Shown here in pieces: positions 46,542 through 54,926 of a stretch of DNA of 64,000 nt; the first letter of the stretch is position 1; each line of letters starts with the position of its first letter. Source of the DNA: Marinobacter sp. C7 (GTDB taxonomy: Bacteria; Pseudomonadota; Gammaproteobacteria; Pseudomonadales; Oleiphilaceae); contig NZ_JAKQZH010000001.1 of NCBI RefSeq assembly GCF_022343555.1, positions 868,001-932,000 on the forward strand, in the 5' to 3' direction. The notes under the pieces are model-generated. The model was not told the origin of the DNA. It ran no database searches and was given only the letters and a program-made list of their open reading frames with translations. Position numbers and translations under genes: made by a program.

Positions 46542-48572
46542 ATGGCCAAGCACGATCTTGACCCGAACTACCTGGACCCGAACTACGAGCCGGTAGTCAA
46601 CCATTCCGAAAACACCCCGTTCCACCAGGTGCTGGCTGCGCGCATGCAGCGCCGGTCCGTAATGAAGGGCACTGTGGGCGCTGCACTGGCCAGTGTGATG
46701 GGCCTCGGTCTGGCCGGCTGTGGTGGTGACAGCGATGGCGATTCGACGGGAACCTCCAGTGATACCGGTGCCGATGCTGTGAGCACGGAACTCGGTTTCA
46801 AGGCTATCCCGGTTTCGACCGCCAACCAGGCCGTCGTTCCCGAAGGGTATTCAGCAACGGCGTTCCTGCCCTGGGGTACCCCGATTACGGGTTCTTACCC
46901 GGAGTACCGTCCGGATGGCACCAATACCGGCGCCGACCAGGAGCAGCAGATAGGCATGCACCACGACGGCATGCACTTCTTCCCGATCGACCTGAAGGCC
47001 GGTGGCAACAGTTCCACCGAGGGCCTGCTGGTCATGAACCATGAGTACATCAATCAGGGCGCCCTGCACGCTAACGGCGCGACCTATGTCGACGGAATGC
47101 GTCCGTCCGACGAAGTGCGCAAGGAGATCGCCGCCCACGGTGTGTCTGTCGTTCATATCAAACAGGACGCCAACGGTATCTGGGACATCGTCTTTGGCAG
47201 CCCGTTCAACCGGCGAATCACCGGCGGCACCGAGATGGAAATCCGCGGTCCGGCCCGTGGCTATCACAAGCTGTTCACCAGATTCAGCCCCAATGGCAAC
47301 CGCACTCGGGGAACCCTGAATAACTGTTCCATGGGGCCGACACCCTGGGGCACTTATCTGGCTGCTGAGGAGAACTGGCACGGTTATTTCAGAACCAGTG
47401 CGGAAGTGCGTCCCCGGGAGCAGGTTCGCCACGGTGTTGATAACACCTCCCGCTATGACTGGGAGCTGGCCGATAACCGGGCCGACGCCTACGTGCGGTT
47501 TGATGTGACACCGGGCGCAGGCACGGCCACCGATGACTACCGGAACGAAGCCAACACCTACGGCTACATGGTCGAGATTGACCCGTTCAACCCGGAAAGC
47601 ACCCCCCAGAAGCGGACAGCGCTGGGCCGTTTTGGCCACGAGGGTGTGATCTTTGCGCCAGCGAAGGAAGGTCAGCCCGTGGTGTGCTACTCGGGTGACG
47701 ATTCCCGTTTCGAATACATCTACAAGTTTGTGTCTTCCAAGCCGTATTATGCGGCAACGGCCGGTGGCTATCTTCTGGACGAAGGCACTCTTTACGTGGC
47801 CAGGTTCAACGATGACGGCTCCGGTGAGTGGCTGCCGCTGGATCTGGATGATGCGGACTTTGCCGCCAAGGTCACCGCTGCAACCGGTACCACCGTCGGT
47901 GATATCGCGTTTGATGGCTTTGAAAATCAGGCGGACGTGCTGGTGAATACACGTCTGGCGGCGGATATTGCCGGTGCCACCACCATGGATCGCCCGGAGT
48001 GGGGGGCGGTTGATCCCAACAGCGGTGAGGTCTATTTCACGCTCACCAACAACTCCAGCCGTGGCAGGGAAGGTTACGATGACACGAATGCGGCCAACCC
48101 GATTGTTGAAAACAGGACTGGCCACATTATCCGCTGGAAGGAGGCGGGCAATGACCACGCCGCGACGTCTTTCGAGTGGGACATCTTCGTGTTTGCCGGA
48201 GAGCAGGGCACCGAGACAGTCGTGGATGGTGAGGCTGTGGTAACACTGGATGACGACAATATCTTCAACAGTCCGGATGGCCTGTGGTTCGACTACAACG
48301 GTCGCCTCTGGATCCAGACCGATGGTTCCGATGCGGCTCCGTATCAGAACAACATGATGCTGGCGGCCAATCCGGAGACCCGTGAAATCAAGCGGTTCTT
48401 TGTCGGCCCGGTCGGTTGTGAGGTGACCGGTGTCGTCACCACGCCGGACGTCAGGACCATGTTCGTCAACATACAGCACCCGGATGGTCACTGGCCGGAT
48501 TCCTCCGACCCGCGTCCCCGTGATGCAACCGTCATCGTTACCCGTGACGACGGTGGTGTGATCGGCGCCTGA
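46542..48572 (+). CDS. phoX: PhoX-type alkaline phosphatase, Tat lipoprotein
   Basis: The 676-residue protein has a long N-region, then the twin-arginine motif QRRSVMKGTVGAA and a lipobox GLAGC near residue 60, followed by a Gly/Asp/Ser linker. The PhoX core shows VMNHEYINQGAL, RFSPNGNRTRGTLNNCSMGPTPWGTYLAAEENW (metal and active-site segment), FGHEGVIFAP, DRPEWGAVDPNSGEVYFTLTNNSSRG and SPDGLWFDYNGRLWIQTDG. PhoX is a calcium/iron phosphomonoesterase secreted under phosphate limitation. It is preceded by a Pho-box array and followed by a clear terminator. It shares only its family with the shorter gene at 27044. Confidence 0.92.
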   Translation: MAKHDLDPNYLDPNYEPVVNHSENTPFHQVLAARMQRRSVMKGTVGAALASVMGLGLAGCGGDSDGDSTGTSSDTGADAVSTELGFKAIPVSTANQAVVPEGYSATAFLPWGTPITGSYPEYRPDGTNTGADQEQQIGMHHDGMHFFPIDLKAGGNSSTEGLLVMNHEYINQGALHANGATYVDGMRPSDEVRKEIAAHGVSVVHIKQDANGIWDIVFGSPFNRRITGGTEMEIRGPARGYHKLFTRFSPNGNRTRGTLNNCSMGPTPWGTYLAAEENWHGYFRTSAEVRPREQVRHGVDNTSRYDWELADNRADAYVRFDVTPGAGTATDDYRNEANTYGYMVEIDPFNPESTPQKRTALGRFGHEGVIFAPAKEGQPVVCYSGDDSRFEYIYKFVSSKPYYAATAGGYLLDEGTLYVARFNDDGSGEWLPLDLDDADFAAKVTAATGTTVGDIAFDGFENQADVLVNTRLAADIAGATTMDRPEWGAVDPNSGEVYFTLTNNSSRGREGYDDTNAANPIVENRTGHIIRWKEAGNDHAATSFEWDIFVFAGEQGTETVVDGEAVVTLDDDNIFNSPDGLWFDYNGRLWIQTDGSDAAPYQNNMMLAANPETREIKRFFVGPVGCEVTGVVTTPDVRTMFVNIQHPDGHWPDSSDPRPRDATVIVTRDDGGVIGA

Positions 48573-48604
48573 TCGCACCAGGTCAGCAAAAGGCTGACCG
48601 AAAG

Positions 48605-48637
48605 GCCGGCCCCGGACCATCGGGGCCGGCTTTTTTT
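48605..48637 (+). terminator. Rho-independent terminator of phoX
   Basis: GCCGGCCCCG (48605-48614) and CGGGGCCGGC (48621-48630) form a perfect 10-bp stem with a 6-base loop, followed by seven T. It lies 32 bases after the phoX stop. Confidence 0.95.
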
Positions 48638-48717
48638 ATGTTGCCAGTCCGCGAAAACCGCGCCCCGGCACCGGGAAAGGCTGTGTTAGACTTCTGATAA
48701 ACCGACTTGAAGGAGTA

Positions 48718-49086
48718 ATGATCTTGCCTGATCCGGAATACATCCCCGCAAACGACGATCCCGTGCAGCGTCGCTCCGACTCCGGGCGGAATCTGGCCGT
48801 GGCCGTTTACATCCTTCAGGCGCTCTCGTTCTTTCTGGGCGGGATTACCGGTCTGGTGGGCGTGATTATCAATTACGTGAAGCTGGACGATGTCCGCAAT
48901 ACCTGGATCGAACGTCACTTCCGCTGGCAGATCCGCACATTCTGGATCGGCTTGCTCTGGACGGTGATCGGTATAGTGACCACTCCCCTGATCATTGGGT
49001 GGCTCATCCTGCTGGGGATCTCCATCTGGATCATCTACCGGATTGTGAAAGGGGCGCTGGCCCTGAATGAAGGTAAGGTGGTCTGA
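48718..49086 (+). CDS. DUF4870-like membrane protein
   Basis: The 122-residue protein has three to four membrane segments (LAVAVYILQALSFFLGGITGLVGVIINYV; FWIGLLWTVIGIVTTPLIIGWLILLGISIWIIYRIV) with a conserved-looking NTWIERHFRWQIRTFW amphipathic stretch between. The layout resembles DUF4870 family proteins. GAAGGAG precedes ATG 48718; a TTG two codons later is possible. Function unknown. Confidence 0.7.
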   Translation: MILPDPEYIPANDDPVQRRSDSGRNLAVAVYILQALSFFLGGITGLVGVIINYVKLDDVRNTWIERHFRWQIRTFWIGLLWTVIGIVTTPLIIGWLILLGISIWIIYRIVKGALALNEGKVV

Positions 49087-49093
49087 TTCCGGA

Positions 49094-49474
49094 TCAGCCG
49101 GTCTGGCCCGAACGGGCCCAGTAGCGGATTTCGGCGCACAGGGCACAATGCTGTTTTTTGCAGCTCTCCTCGTCGTGAATCTGCATGCCGTGTATCTGTA
49201 GCGGCTGGTAGCGGCGCAGGGAATGTTTGTCGCCGTGGCACTTCAGGTAATCGTCCAGAGCGACGCGGGCCTCTGCCTCCGAATCGAACGGGCCCAGGTC
49301 CCTGGCCTCTCGCGTTCGCACAAACCAGCCATCCGGTGTTTTCAGGAAGCGGTTGCTTTTTACTGGCCCATCCTCAATACGACCGGGATCTTCCGCAACA
49401 GATTCGACAATATTCCCGCCTCTCTCGGTTTCCCTTGCCTGCTTTGAAAGGCGCTTCAGTCCCTTTCTGATCAT
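49094..49474 (-). CDS. Small Cys/His protein, paralogue of the gene at 53022 (possibly DUF6316)
   Basis: The 126-residue protein has a basic N-terminus (MIRKGLKRLSKQARETERGG) and a conserved domain also found in the 96-residue protein at 53022-53312: RF, TP, GW, TRE, DLGPF, then HD followed by C-x4-C-x2-C-A-E (residues CKKQHCALCAE). The Cys/His set suggests a small zinc or iron site. I recall the family as DUF6316, not verified. It is divergent from ompA across a 426-bp gap that has a CRP-like site. Confidence 0.7.
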   Translation of the reverse strand: MIRKGLKRLSKQARETERGGNIVESVAEDPGRIEDGPVKSNRFLKTPDGWFVRTREARDLGPFDSEAEARVALDDYLKCHGDKHSLRRYQPLQIHGMQIHDEESCKKQHCALCAEIRYWARSGQTG

Positions 49475-49551
49475 TCTGGTTCTCTCGTTTTCCCATCGGT
49501 CGCGCTGCTCGGACTAGCACGGAGCAAAATATATCAGCTTTCGAAGTGATA

Positions 49552-49567
49552 TGTGATGCAGTTCACA
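49552..49567. promoter_or_regulatory. Perfect CRP/Vfr-like site
   Basis: TGTGA (49552-49556), TGCAGT, TCACA (49563-49567) matches the consensus TGTGA-N6-TCACA at every fixed position. It is 77 bp upstream of the start of the small Cys/His gene at 49474 and 333 bp upstream of ompA, so it more naturally serves the former. Confidence 0.55.
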
Positions 49568-49628
49568 AAAAAGTCGTAGTGCCAATAGGAAAACGGGGCA
49601 AAAGTCCGTTCAGAGGCCTTGTTTTTGT

Positions 49629-49659
49629 AAAAACCTGTAAAAAAACCGGGCAGGTTTTT
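49629..49659. terminator. A/T-stemmed hairpin in the ompA upstream region
   Basis: AAAAACCTG (49629-49637) and CAGGTTTTT (49651-49659) form a 9-bp stem with a 13-base loop. A T-run is part of the 3' arm on each strand, so it could terminate weakly in either direction. No gene ends nearby on the plus strand, so it may instead be part of a leader. Confidence 0.35.
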
Positions 49660-49677
49660 CTGTGAGCTTGCGCATGA

Positions 49678-49731
49678 TGACCCATCTCGTATACCTAAGT
49701 ATCTGGTTCTAAAGATATATCGAGTGGGTCA
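49678..49731 (+). other. Imperfect long inverted repeat in the ompA upstream region
   Basis: TGACCCATCTCGTATA at 49678 pairs, with single-base bulges, to TATATCGAGTGGGTCA ending at 49731, leaving a central loop that holds a shorter TATC/GATA pair. It is about 170 bases upstream of the ompA ATG and may be an operator or an mRNA leader structure. The remainder of the 49475-49900 gap is A/T-rich, with no gene. Confidence 0.4.
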
Positions 49732-49900
49732 CAAAAAAGAACAGTTCTCGGAATTTGAATTGGTAAATTTGACGTAGGGCAATGCGGAATAAAGCCAAGT
49801 ATTGTTCGGCCCGTTTGGCCCAAACTGCCAATATCCAGAAAAACAGATCACGAGTAGTGAGTAAAAGGGAAACCTCGAACAAAAGAGAAGGAGTGGTTAC

Positions 49901-50959
49901 ATGATGAGACGGCGAGCATTGGCCTCTATCCTGGCCGCAAGCAGCCTGGCGCTCATGGCGCAGGTTGCCCAGGCCGAGACGGTCAAGCACGAGACCGAGT
50001 TGTCCCTGTTAGGTTCCTACATCGAGCCCGACAGTGACAGGACAGACGAATACGGTTCTGCGGTACGGGCCATGTTCGGTATCCGTCTGGGCAAGCACTG
50101 GTGGCTTGAACCCCAGCTCTATTCCGGTGTGATGGAAACCGGGGTCAATGGTGGCACCGACTATTACCAGCAGGGGCTCGGTGCCGACCTGAGCTATCGC
50201 CTGTGGGAAAGCGATTCCTTCACGCCCTATGGTTCTCTCGGTGGTGGCGTCTCACGCAATGATGTAGCCAACAACCCGGCCAGTGAATTCGGCGGTTACG
50301 CCAATGCTGCGCTCGGCATTCTCAGCAGCCCCTTTACCCAGTCCGGCCTTCGGGTTCGCGCCGACGCCCGGTATGTCTACGACTCCTATGATGACGGTTT
50401 GTCAGACCTGCATTTCAGTCTGGGTGTGACCGTACCGATTGGTGCGACCCGGACCCGGATTGTTGAGAAAACCACCGTTATCGAGAAACCCGTTGTGGTC
50501 GAAAAGGACTTTGCTGACTCGGACAAGGACGGTGTCGTGGATGGCGTCGACCAGTGCCCGAACACCCTGGAAGGTCTCGAGGTCAACTCCGTCGGTTGTG
50601 TGGAGACTGACAAAGCCCAATCCGTGGTCCTGCAGGGCGTGACCTTCGAATTCAACTCGGATCGTCTCACGGCCAACGCCCGGGACATCCTCATTCCCGC
50701 CGCTGACGCCCTCAAGGGACAGCCGGACCTCAAAGTCGAACTGGCCGGCCACACGGACAGCGTCGGCTCCGAAGCTTACAACCAGCAGCTATCGCAGCAG
50801 CGCGCAGAGGCTGTGCGTGACTACCTGCTTGATTTGGGTGTGGATCCAGACCAGCTGACTGCTGTCGGTTACGGTGAATCCAGGCCGATTCGTAGTAACG
50901 ACACTGAAGAAGGCCGCGAACGGAATCGTCGCGTTGAATTCAATGTTGTCTCCGAGTGA
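49901..50959 (+). CDS. OmpA-family outer membrane protein with TSP3-like linker
   Basis: The 352-residue protein has a signal peptide (cleavage near VAQAETV), an N-terminal eight-stranded beta-barrel (residues about 30-185, many alternating aromatic strands such as HWWLEPQLYSGVME and RVRADARYVYDSYDDG), a linker containing one thrombospondin type 3 unit (DSDKDGVVDGVDQCPNT), and an OmpA C-terminal peptidoglycan-binding domain (FEFNSDRLTANARDIL; ELAGHTDSVGSEAYNQQLSQQRAEAVRDYL; GYGESRPIRSN; RERNRRVEF). AGAAGGAG precedes the ATG. It is followed after 20 bases by a TSP3-repeat lipoprotein. Confidence 0.92.
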   Translation: MMRRRALASILAASSLALMAQVAQAETVKHETELSLLGSYIEPDSDRTDEYGSAVRAMFGIRLGKHWWLEPQLYSGVMETGVNGGTDYYQQGLGADLSYRLWESDSFTPYGSLGGGVSRNDVANNPASEFGGYANAALGILSSPFTQSGLRVRADARYVYDSYDDGLSDLHFSLGVTVPIGATRTRIVEKTTVIEKPVVVEKDFADSDKDGVVDGVDQCPNTLEGLEVNSVGCVETDKAQSVVLQGVTFEFNSDRLTANARDILIPAADALKGQPDLKVELAGHTDSVGSEAYNQQLSQQRAEAVRDYLLDLGVDPDQLTAVGYGESRPIRSNDTEEGRERNRRVEFNVVSE

Positions 50960-50979
50960 GATGTAGAGGGAGTTTGAAG

Positions 50980-52296
50980 ATGAAACTTAACAACTATAAC
51001 TGGCCTTTGATTTTGCTGGTCACTGCAGTGCTGTCGCTGGCGGGGTGTAAGTCGGACAGCATGGTTGTACCCGACGGAGGTTCGAACGTCGGCGGGGATG
51101 TGGTTCAGCAGGACGGCGATGGGGATGGTGTAGCCGACCTCGATGATAACTGTCCTTTCGTAAGAAACCCCGATCAGACAGACACAGACGGCGATGGGAT
51201 CGGTGACCTCTGCGATAGTAACGCAGATTCAGACGGCGATGGCGTGGACGACTCGCAGGATAATTGCCCCGCTGTTGCCAATCCGAATCAAGAAGACATC
51301 GATGGTGATGGTGCTGGCGATGCCTGTGACAATGATAAAGACGGCGATACGGTGAGAAACTCCTCGGATAACTGTCCGCTGGTGCCTAATGCCGGCCAGG
51401 GGGATCGTGACGGTGATGGCACCGGTGACGCCTGTGATTCTGATGACGACGGCGATGGCGTCGACGACTCAGTCGACAATTGCCCGTTGGAGCCAAATGC
51501 CGATCAAACGGACAGCGATGGTGACGGTGTTGGCGATGCCTGTGACGGCCTCTCGGATACTGACGGTGATGGCGTCGTTACAGGCGATAATTGTCCGCTT
51601 ATCGCGAATCCCGATCAGAAAGATACGGACGGCGACGGTGTCGGTGACGCTTGCGATCCGGACATCGATGACGACGGTTTTCTGAATGGTGTCGACAATT
51701 GCCCTGTAACGCCCAATGCCGATCAGGCTGACACCGATGGTGATGGAGTGGGAGACGCGTGTGATCTGGTTGATGACACCACCTACGCCTGTGCTGTCAG
51801 CGGTGAGCAGTTCGTCCCGCTGTTGGCTCCGGAATCAAGCGCTTCGGAAACCTCCAGCAGCTGTTTGCTTTGTGACGTGAACAATCTCGACAACCTTGTC
51901 GATAGTGATCTGACCAATGCGGCCACGCTGGTTACGAATGTGAACGTAGCAGGCTATGTTGCTGCGCGGGTAGAGGACGCCAGCCGTATTTATCCGGCCA
52001 ACAATGTGGTTGGCGTGGCTGTCTCCGATCCCGGCGGGTCTTTGAGCCTGGACTTGCTGAATGGCACCACAGTGGTGACTTATCTTGACGGAGTAGCCCA
52101 GGAGTCAAATATCAATTTTGACGGACTTGGCGTGGACCTGGGGGGGCTCCTGGGTGAGACGGAAATTACATTCCTGACGCTCCAGACAACCCTGCCGTTC
52201 AATGGAATAGAAATCCGCAGAGGGGCTTTGGTCGATCTTCTGAGTGACCTCAATGTGCATGCCGTATGCGCAAGCCCTGTGGACATTCTTCCTTGA
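50980..52296 (+). CDS. Lipoprotein with six thrombospondin type 3 calcium repeats
   Basis: The 438-residue protein has a lipoprotein signal with lipobox LAGC (Cys 23). Residues about 45-265 hold six repeats of about 36 residues of the form DGDGVxDxxDNCPxxxNPDQxDxDGDGxGDACD, the calcium-binding TSP3 wire with paired Cys. The C-terminal 170 residues are unrecognised, with one CLLC pair and mostly beta-like segments (VTNVNVAGYVAARVEDAS; ITFLTLQTTLPFNGIEIRRGALVDLLSDLNVHAVC). GAGGGAG precedes ATG 50980. It is co-transcribed with the OmpA-family gene and ends at a terminator, implying a surface complex. Asp codon runs make the DNA internally repetitive. Confidence 0.85.
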   Translation: MKLNNYNWPLILLVTAVLSLAGCKSDSMVVPDGGSNVGGDVVQQDGDGDGVADLDDNCPFVRNPDQTDTDGDGIGDLCDSNADSDGDGVDDSQDNCPAVANPNQEDIDGDGAGDACDNDKDGDTVRNSSDNCPLVPNAGQGDRDGDGTGDACDSDDDGDGVDDSVDNCPLEPNADQTDSDGDGVGDACDGLSDTDGDGVVTGDNCPLIANPDQKDTDGDGVGDACDPDIDDDGFLNGVDNCPVTPNADQADTDGDGVGDACDLVDDTTYACAVSGEQFVPLLAPESSASETSSSCLLCDVNNLDNLVDSDLTNAATLVTNVNVAGYVAARVEDASRIYPANNVVGVAVSDPGGSLSLDLLNGTTVVTYLDGVAQESNINFDGLGVDLGGLLGETEITFLTLQTTLPFNGIEIRRGALVDLLSDLNVHAVCASPVDILP

Positions 52297-52318
52297 CTGA
52301 GAACCACTTGAGCTGAAT

Positions 52319-52348
52319 AAAAGGGGCCGTTTACCGGTCCCTTTTTTT
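52319..52348 (+). terminator. Rho-independent terminator of the ompA-TSP3 operon
   Basis: GGGGCCG (52323-52329) pairs with CGGTCCC (52335-52341, one G-U) around a short loop, flanked by AAAA and followed by seven T. Confidence 0.88.
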
Positions 52349-52399
52349 GTCCCGGGGGAATCGATCCGCAGCGTTTGATTTTGTCGGCTGCTCTCTGGC

Positions 52400-52591
52400 C
52401 TAGCGTTGGACGGAGACCGCCCCGTTGTTTTGAGTGAGCCGGTGAGTTGAGTTGGACGGCGACGCACTCCCCACCCAACTCACCGAAACCAATCCAACCA
52501 GAAAAACCAGCACTGCCACCAGCACACGCTTGCGCCGATGTGGCGGCACCAGGCTGGCCTGCACTGCGCTTCCTTCGGTCATTCCACTCAT
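52400..52591 (-). CDS. Small single-pass membrane protein
   Basis: The 63-residue product begins MSGMTEGSAVQASLVPPHRRKR, followed by one hydrophobic helix (VLVAVLVFLVGLVSVSWVG) and a polar tail (SASPSNSTHRLTQNNG). ATG 52591 has GAGGG eight to nine bases upstream. The frame is longer upstream but that part reads through the preceding gene. It follows the 86-residue gene at 52602 in the same direction after 10 bases. Not recognised. Confidence 0.55.
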   Translation of the reverse strand: MSGMTEGSAVQASLVPPHRRKRVLVAVLVFLVGLVSVSWVGSASPSNSTHRLTQNNGAVSVQR

Positions 52592-52601
52592 AATGTCACC
52601 C

Positions 52602-52862
52602 TCACGGAAGTTCCAACAACGCGAGCTGTGATCCCTGGCTCGCCATGGAAACGGAAACAACATTCGGAGTCGTACGGAGTCCATTGGACATTAAAGGGTT
52701 CAGCCTTCCGGCTCGATTGGCGAGGGAAGAGAAGGCTTGGTTGGCGTGCTGGTTGCGGAATTTCGGAGCGGAGTCGTGGCCCCGCCCGCCGGTTTGTCGG
52801 GAGAGGTAGGTATCGAAAAAACAACGGGCGTCGAACTGTTGCCCGCAGGTGTCGATTCGCAT
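52602..52862 (-). CDS. Hypothetical 86-residue protein
   Basis: ATG 52862 is preceded by GAAGGA six bases upstream. The frame has strongly GC-biased third positions in its first two thirds. The product (MRIDTCGQQFDARCFFDTYLSRQ start; FRNQHANQAFSSLANRAGRL) is polar and lacks a signal or membrane segment. I do not recognise it. It appears to form a two-gene unit with the small membrane protein downstream. The bias weakens in the last third, so real extent is uncertain. Confidence 0.5.
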   Translation of the reverse strand: MRIDTCGQQFDARCFFDTYLSRQTGGRGHDSAPKFRNQHANQAFSSLANRAGRLNPLMSNGLRTTPNVVSVSMASQGSQLALLELP

Positions 52863-53021
52863 ATTCAATCCTTCGTCGGGATCGGATAACAACTAGACGA
52901 AATGACACATCCCTGTTGGGCTGCCTCCTATGTGGCAACTATAGACCATGGTGGTCATGTCGGTATAAAAAAAGATATCAAATATGCGAAATAAACCGTC
53001 GGCCGCAGGCGGCGTACCTTG

Positions 53022-53312
53022 TCAGGCAATGGCCTGAAAGCCGGAAAACGCCAACGCTTCTGCACATCGTCCACAGTTGTTCTTGGTACAGGTATCCGGG
53101 TCGTGAACGGTGAATCCGGAGTAGCGATCTTCGGCGCTGCGGGAGTTGAGCCCCATATGCAGTTTGATGTGATCCGCGAGGGCGCTGGAGGCTTGTGGTT
53201 TTGTCGGGAAAGGGCCCAGATCCGAGGGCTCGCGGGTCAGGGCGTACCAGCCGAAGGGGGTATGCACAAACCGCCGGGGATCGAACTTTACGTCTGCTGT
53301 CTCGGTTCTCAT
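53022..53312 (-). CDS. Small Cys/His protein, paralogue of the gene at 49094 (possibly DUF6316)
   Basis: The 96-residue protein shares with the one at 49094: RF, TP, GW, TRE, DLGPF, an AL....K.H helix, and HDPDTCTKNNCGRCAE (HD plus C-x4-C-x2-C). It lacks the basic N-terminal extension of its paralogue. ATG 53312 has GAGGA six bases upstream; the ATG two codons earlier is less well placed. The 52863-53021 gap upstream of the previous gene holds only a short GACC/GGTC hairpin and no gene. Confidence 0.7.
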   Translation of the reverse strand: MRTETADVKFDPRRFVHTPFGWYALTREPSDLGPFPTKPQASSALADHIKLHMGLNSRSAEDRYSGFTVHDPDTCTKNNCGRCAEALAFSGFQAIA

Positions 53313-53441
53313 GTGCAATCCTCAAGTGCGGAGACTGTCACCAAAAGGCACATCCCTGTCCGGTAGTGTTCAAGTAATCAAGGTACACCATTCAGGGGGC
53401 ATCTAAATTGATGTTCGTGACGCAGTTCAAGGTAATTACGG

Positions 53442-54755
53442 TCAGTCCCCGGTCACTTCTTTCAGACGGATCGCACTGAACATGCCCGCGAGCCCCATCA
53501 GGCCAAGAACAAGGATCACCGCCACTTCGGAAAACACCGAAATCGCCGCGGTCAATCCGCCCGTGACCAGCAGCAGGACTCCAATCACGGTATTGCTCAC
53601 AGCGGTGTAGTCGGTGCGCTTGTTGCCTCCGGCCATGTCCACCAGGTAGGTCTTCCGGCCAAGCCGGACACCGGCGTGAGCGATACTCAGGGCAAAGAAG
53701 GCGACCGGGTAGAACCAGACACTGCCGATATCGGTACCGGCCACAAGTGCAGTGATACCGACCGCCAGGCAGACAAAGCTGGCCATGGCAGCACCACGGA
53801 TCATGACCCGGCGGCTGGACGTATCCGCGGCCCAGCCCCAGAAACTGGCGCTCAGGGAACTGGCCAGGCTGCTGGCGAGGAGGAAGACGCCAAGCATCCA
53901 GCCGATGTCGGATTCCCTCTGGGCCAGTACCACGAAATAGGGGGACGCCAGGGCGGAGCAGAGCAGTAGCGCCCGGGTGATTACAAAGTGGCGGAACGGA
54001 GGATCGTCCCGCAGCAGTGAGAGGCTCTGGATCGCTTCGGTCATGGCGTTGGCGCCCCCGCCGGTCTCGCCGGCATACTCTTCGATGTTGGCAAAGAGAA
54101 ACCCGGCAATCACCCAGAGAACCGCAGCCAACAGGAGCAGCGCGGTGTAGAAGGCAAGGGTGGGGTCGCCCCGATCCCAGAACAGCAATGCCGTCATGAC
54201 GACGGTGGCGGTGCCCCCGATGGTGGTGGCGAGCCCGGAGAGCCGGCCGCGGCGGGTCTTGGGAATGCATTTGCCCTGCACATCCTTCATGGAAACAGAG
54301 CAGAATCCCCGGGCCAGGGAGAACACGATCAGGGCAGCCACAATGCCCCCGCCGGCAGCATAACCTTCAAGGAACCAGACGCTCGCGGCCATGGCTGCCA
54401 CGCTGACAGCCTGGCCGAAACTGCCCAGGGTCCAGAACCATTTGCGAACGGCCTTGCGGCGAACCCATGCAGCGATCACCATCTGCGGCACCATGGAGCC
54501 GGATTCCCGGATCGGCACCAGCCAGGCCACCAGCGCAGGCGCCCCCACAGCACTCATCAACCAGGCCAGCACGGTCTTGGGGCTGATCAACAGATCCCCG
54601 AGTTTGGTCAGCACATTGCTCGCCAGGATCAGGAAGAAATTGCGGGGGACTTCCCGGCATGCCTCCTCGGGGATGTCCTTGCAGACCCGGGCGTCCTCCT
54701 CGTTGGCAATCAGGCTGTACAGCTGGTCGATGGCGTCCTGGTTCTTGGTTGGCAA
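53442..54755 (-). CDS. MFS-type transporter
   Basis: The 437-residue protein has about 12 membrane helices and a cytoplasmic N-terminus of about 45 residues (NQDAIDQLYSLIANEEDARVCKDIPEEACREVP). MFS-type features include VPIRESGSMVPQMVIAAWVRRKAVRKWFW between helices 2 and 3 and GRLSGLATTIGGTATVV after a KTRRG loop. The substrate is unknown. The C-terminus ends shortly after the last helix. Confidence 0.8.
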   Translation of the reverse strand: MPTKNQDAIDQLYSLIANEEDARVCKDIPEEACREVPRNFFLILASNVLTKLGDLLISPKTVLAWLMSAVGAPALVAWLVPIRESGSMVPQMVIAAWVRRKAVRKWFWTLGSFGQAVSVAAMAASVWFLEGYAAGGGIVAALIVFSLARGFCSVSMKDVQGKCIPKTRRGRLSGLATTIGGTATVVMTALLFWDRGDPTLAFYTALLLLAAVLWVIAGFLFANIEEYAGETGGGANAMTEAIQSLSLLRDDPPFRHFVITRALLLCSALASPYFVVLAQRESDIGWMLGVFLLASSLASSLSASFWGWAADTSSRRVMIRGAAMASFVCLAVGITALVAGTDIGSVWFYPVAFFALSIAHAGVRLGRKTYLVDMAGGNKRTDYTAVSNTVIGVLLLVTGGLTAAISVFSEVAVILVLGLMGLAGMFSAIRLKEVTGD

Positions 54756-54926
54756 ATTGCCGTCCTCCGGAAGAATTTTGGCACGAGGATACCAGTAATG
54801 GTGGTATGCCTTAAGGGCGGATTACGGTCGTCTCCGGAAATCAGACCATAGCCCGGGCAAACCCGGGTGGCTTGCACAGCCGGCCCCTGCTCGGGCTTAA
54901 TGGACGGAATACCAGGGAGTTTTTTG

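Noticed and set aside
46851..48620. 589-codon open frame on the minus strand across phoX
   Set aside because: It is the antisense shadow of a well-matched PhoX protein. Long antisense frames are expected with GC-biased third positions, and the product has no recognisable motif or ribosome site.
49570..49735. Cyclic-di-GMP (GEMM) riboswitch in the ompA upstream region
   Set aside because: A few G/C-rich words looked suggestive but the conserved GEMM core and tetraloop receptor are not present.
51115..51775. DNA minisatellite in the TSP3 gene
   Set aside because: The periodicity comes from protein repeats of about 36 residues with codon variation; it is a coding feature and not a separate repeat.
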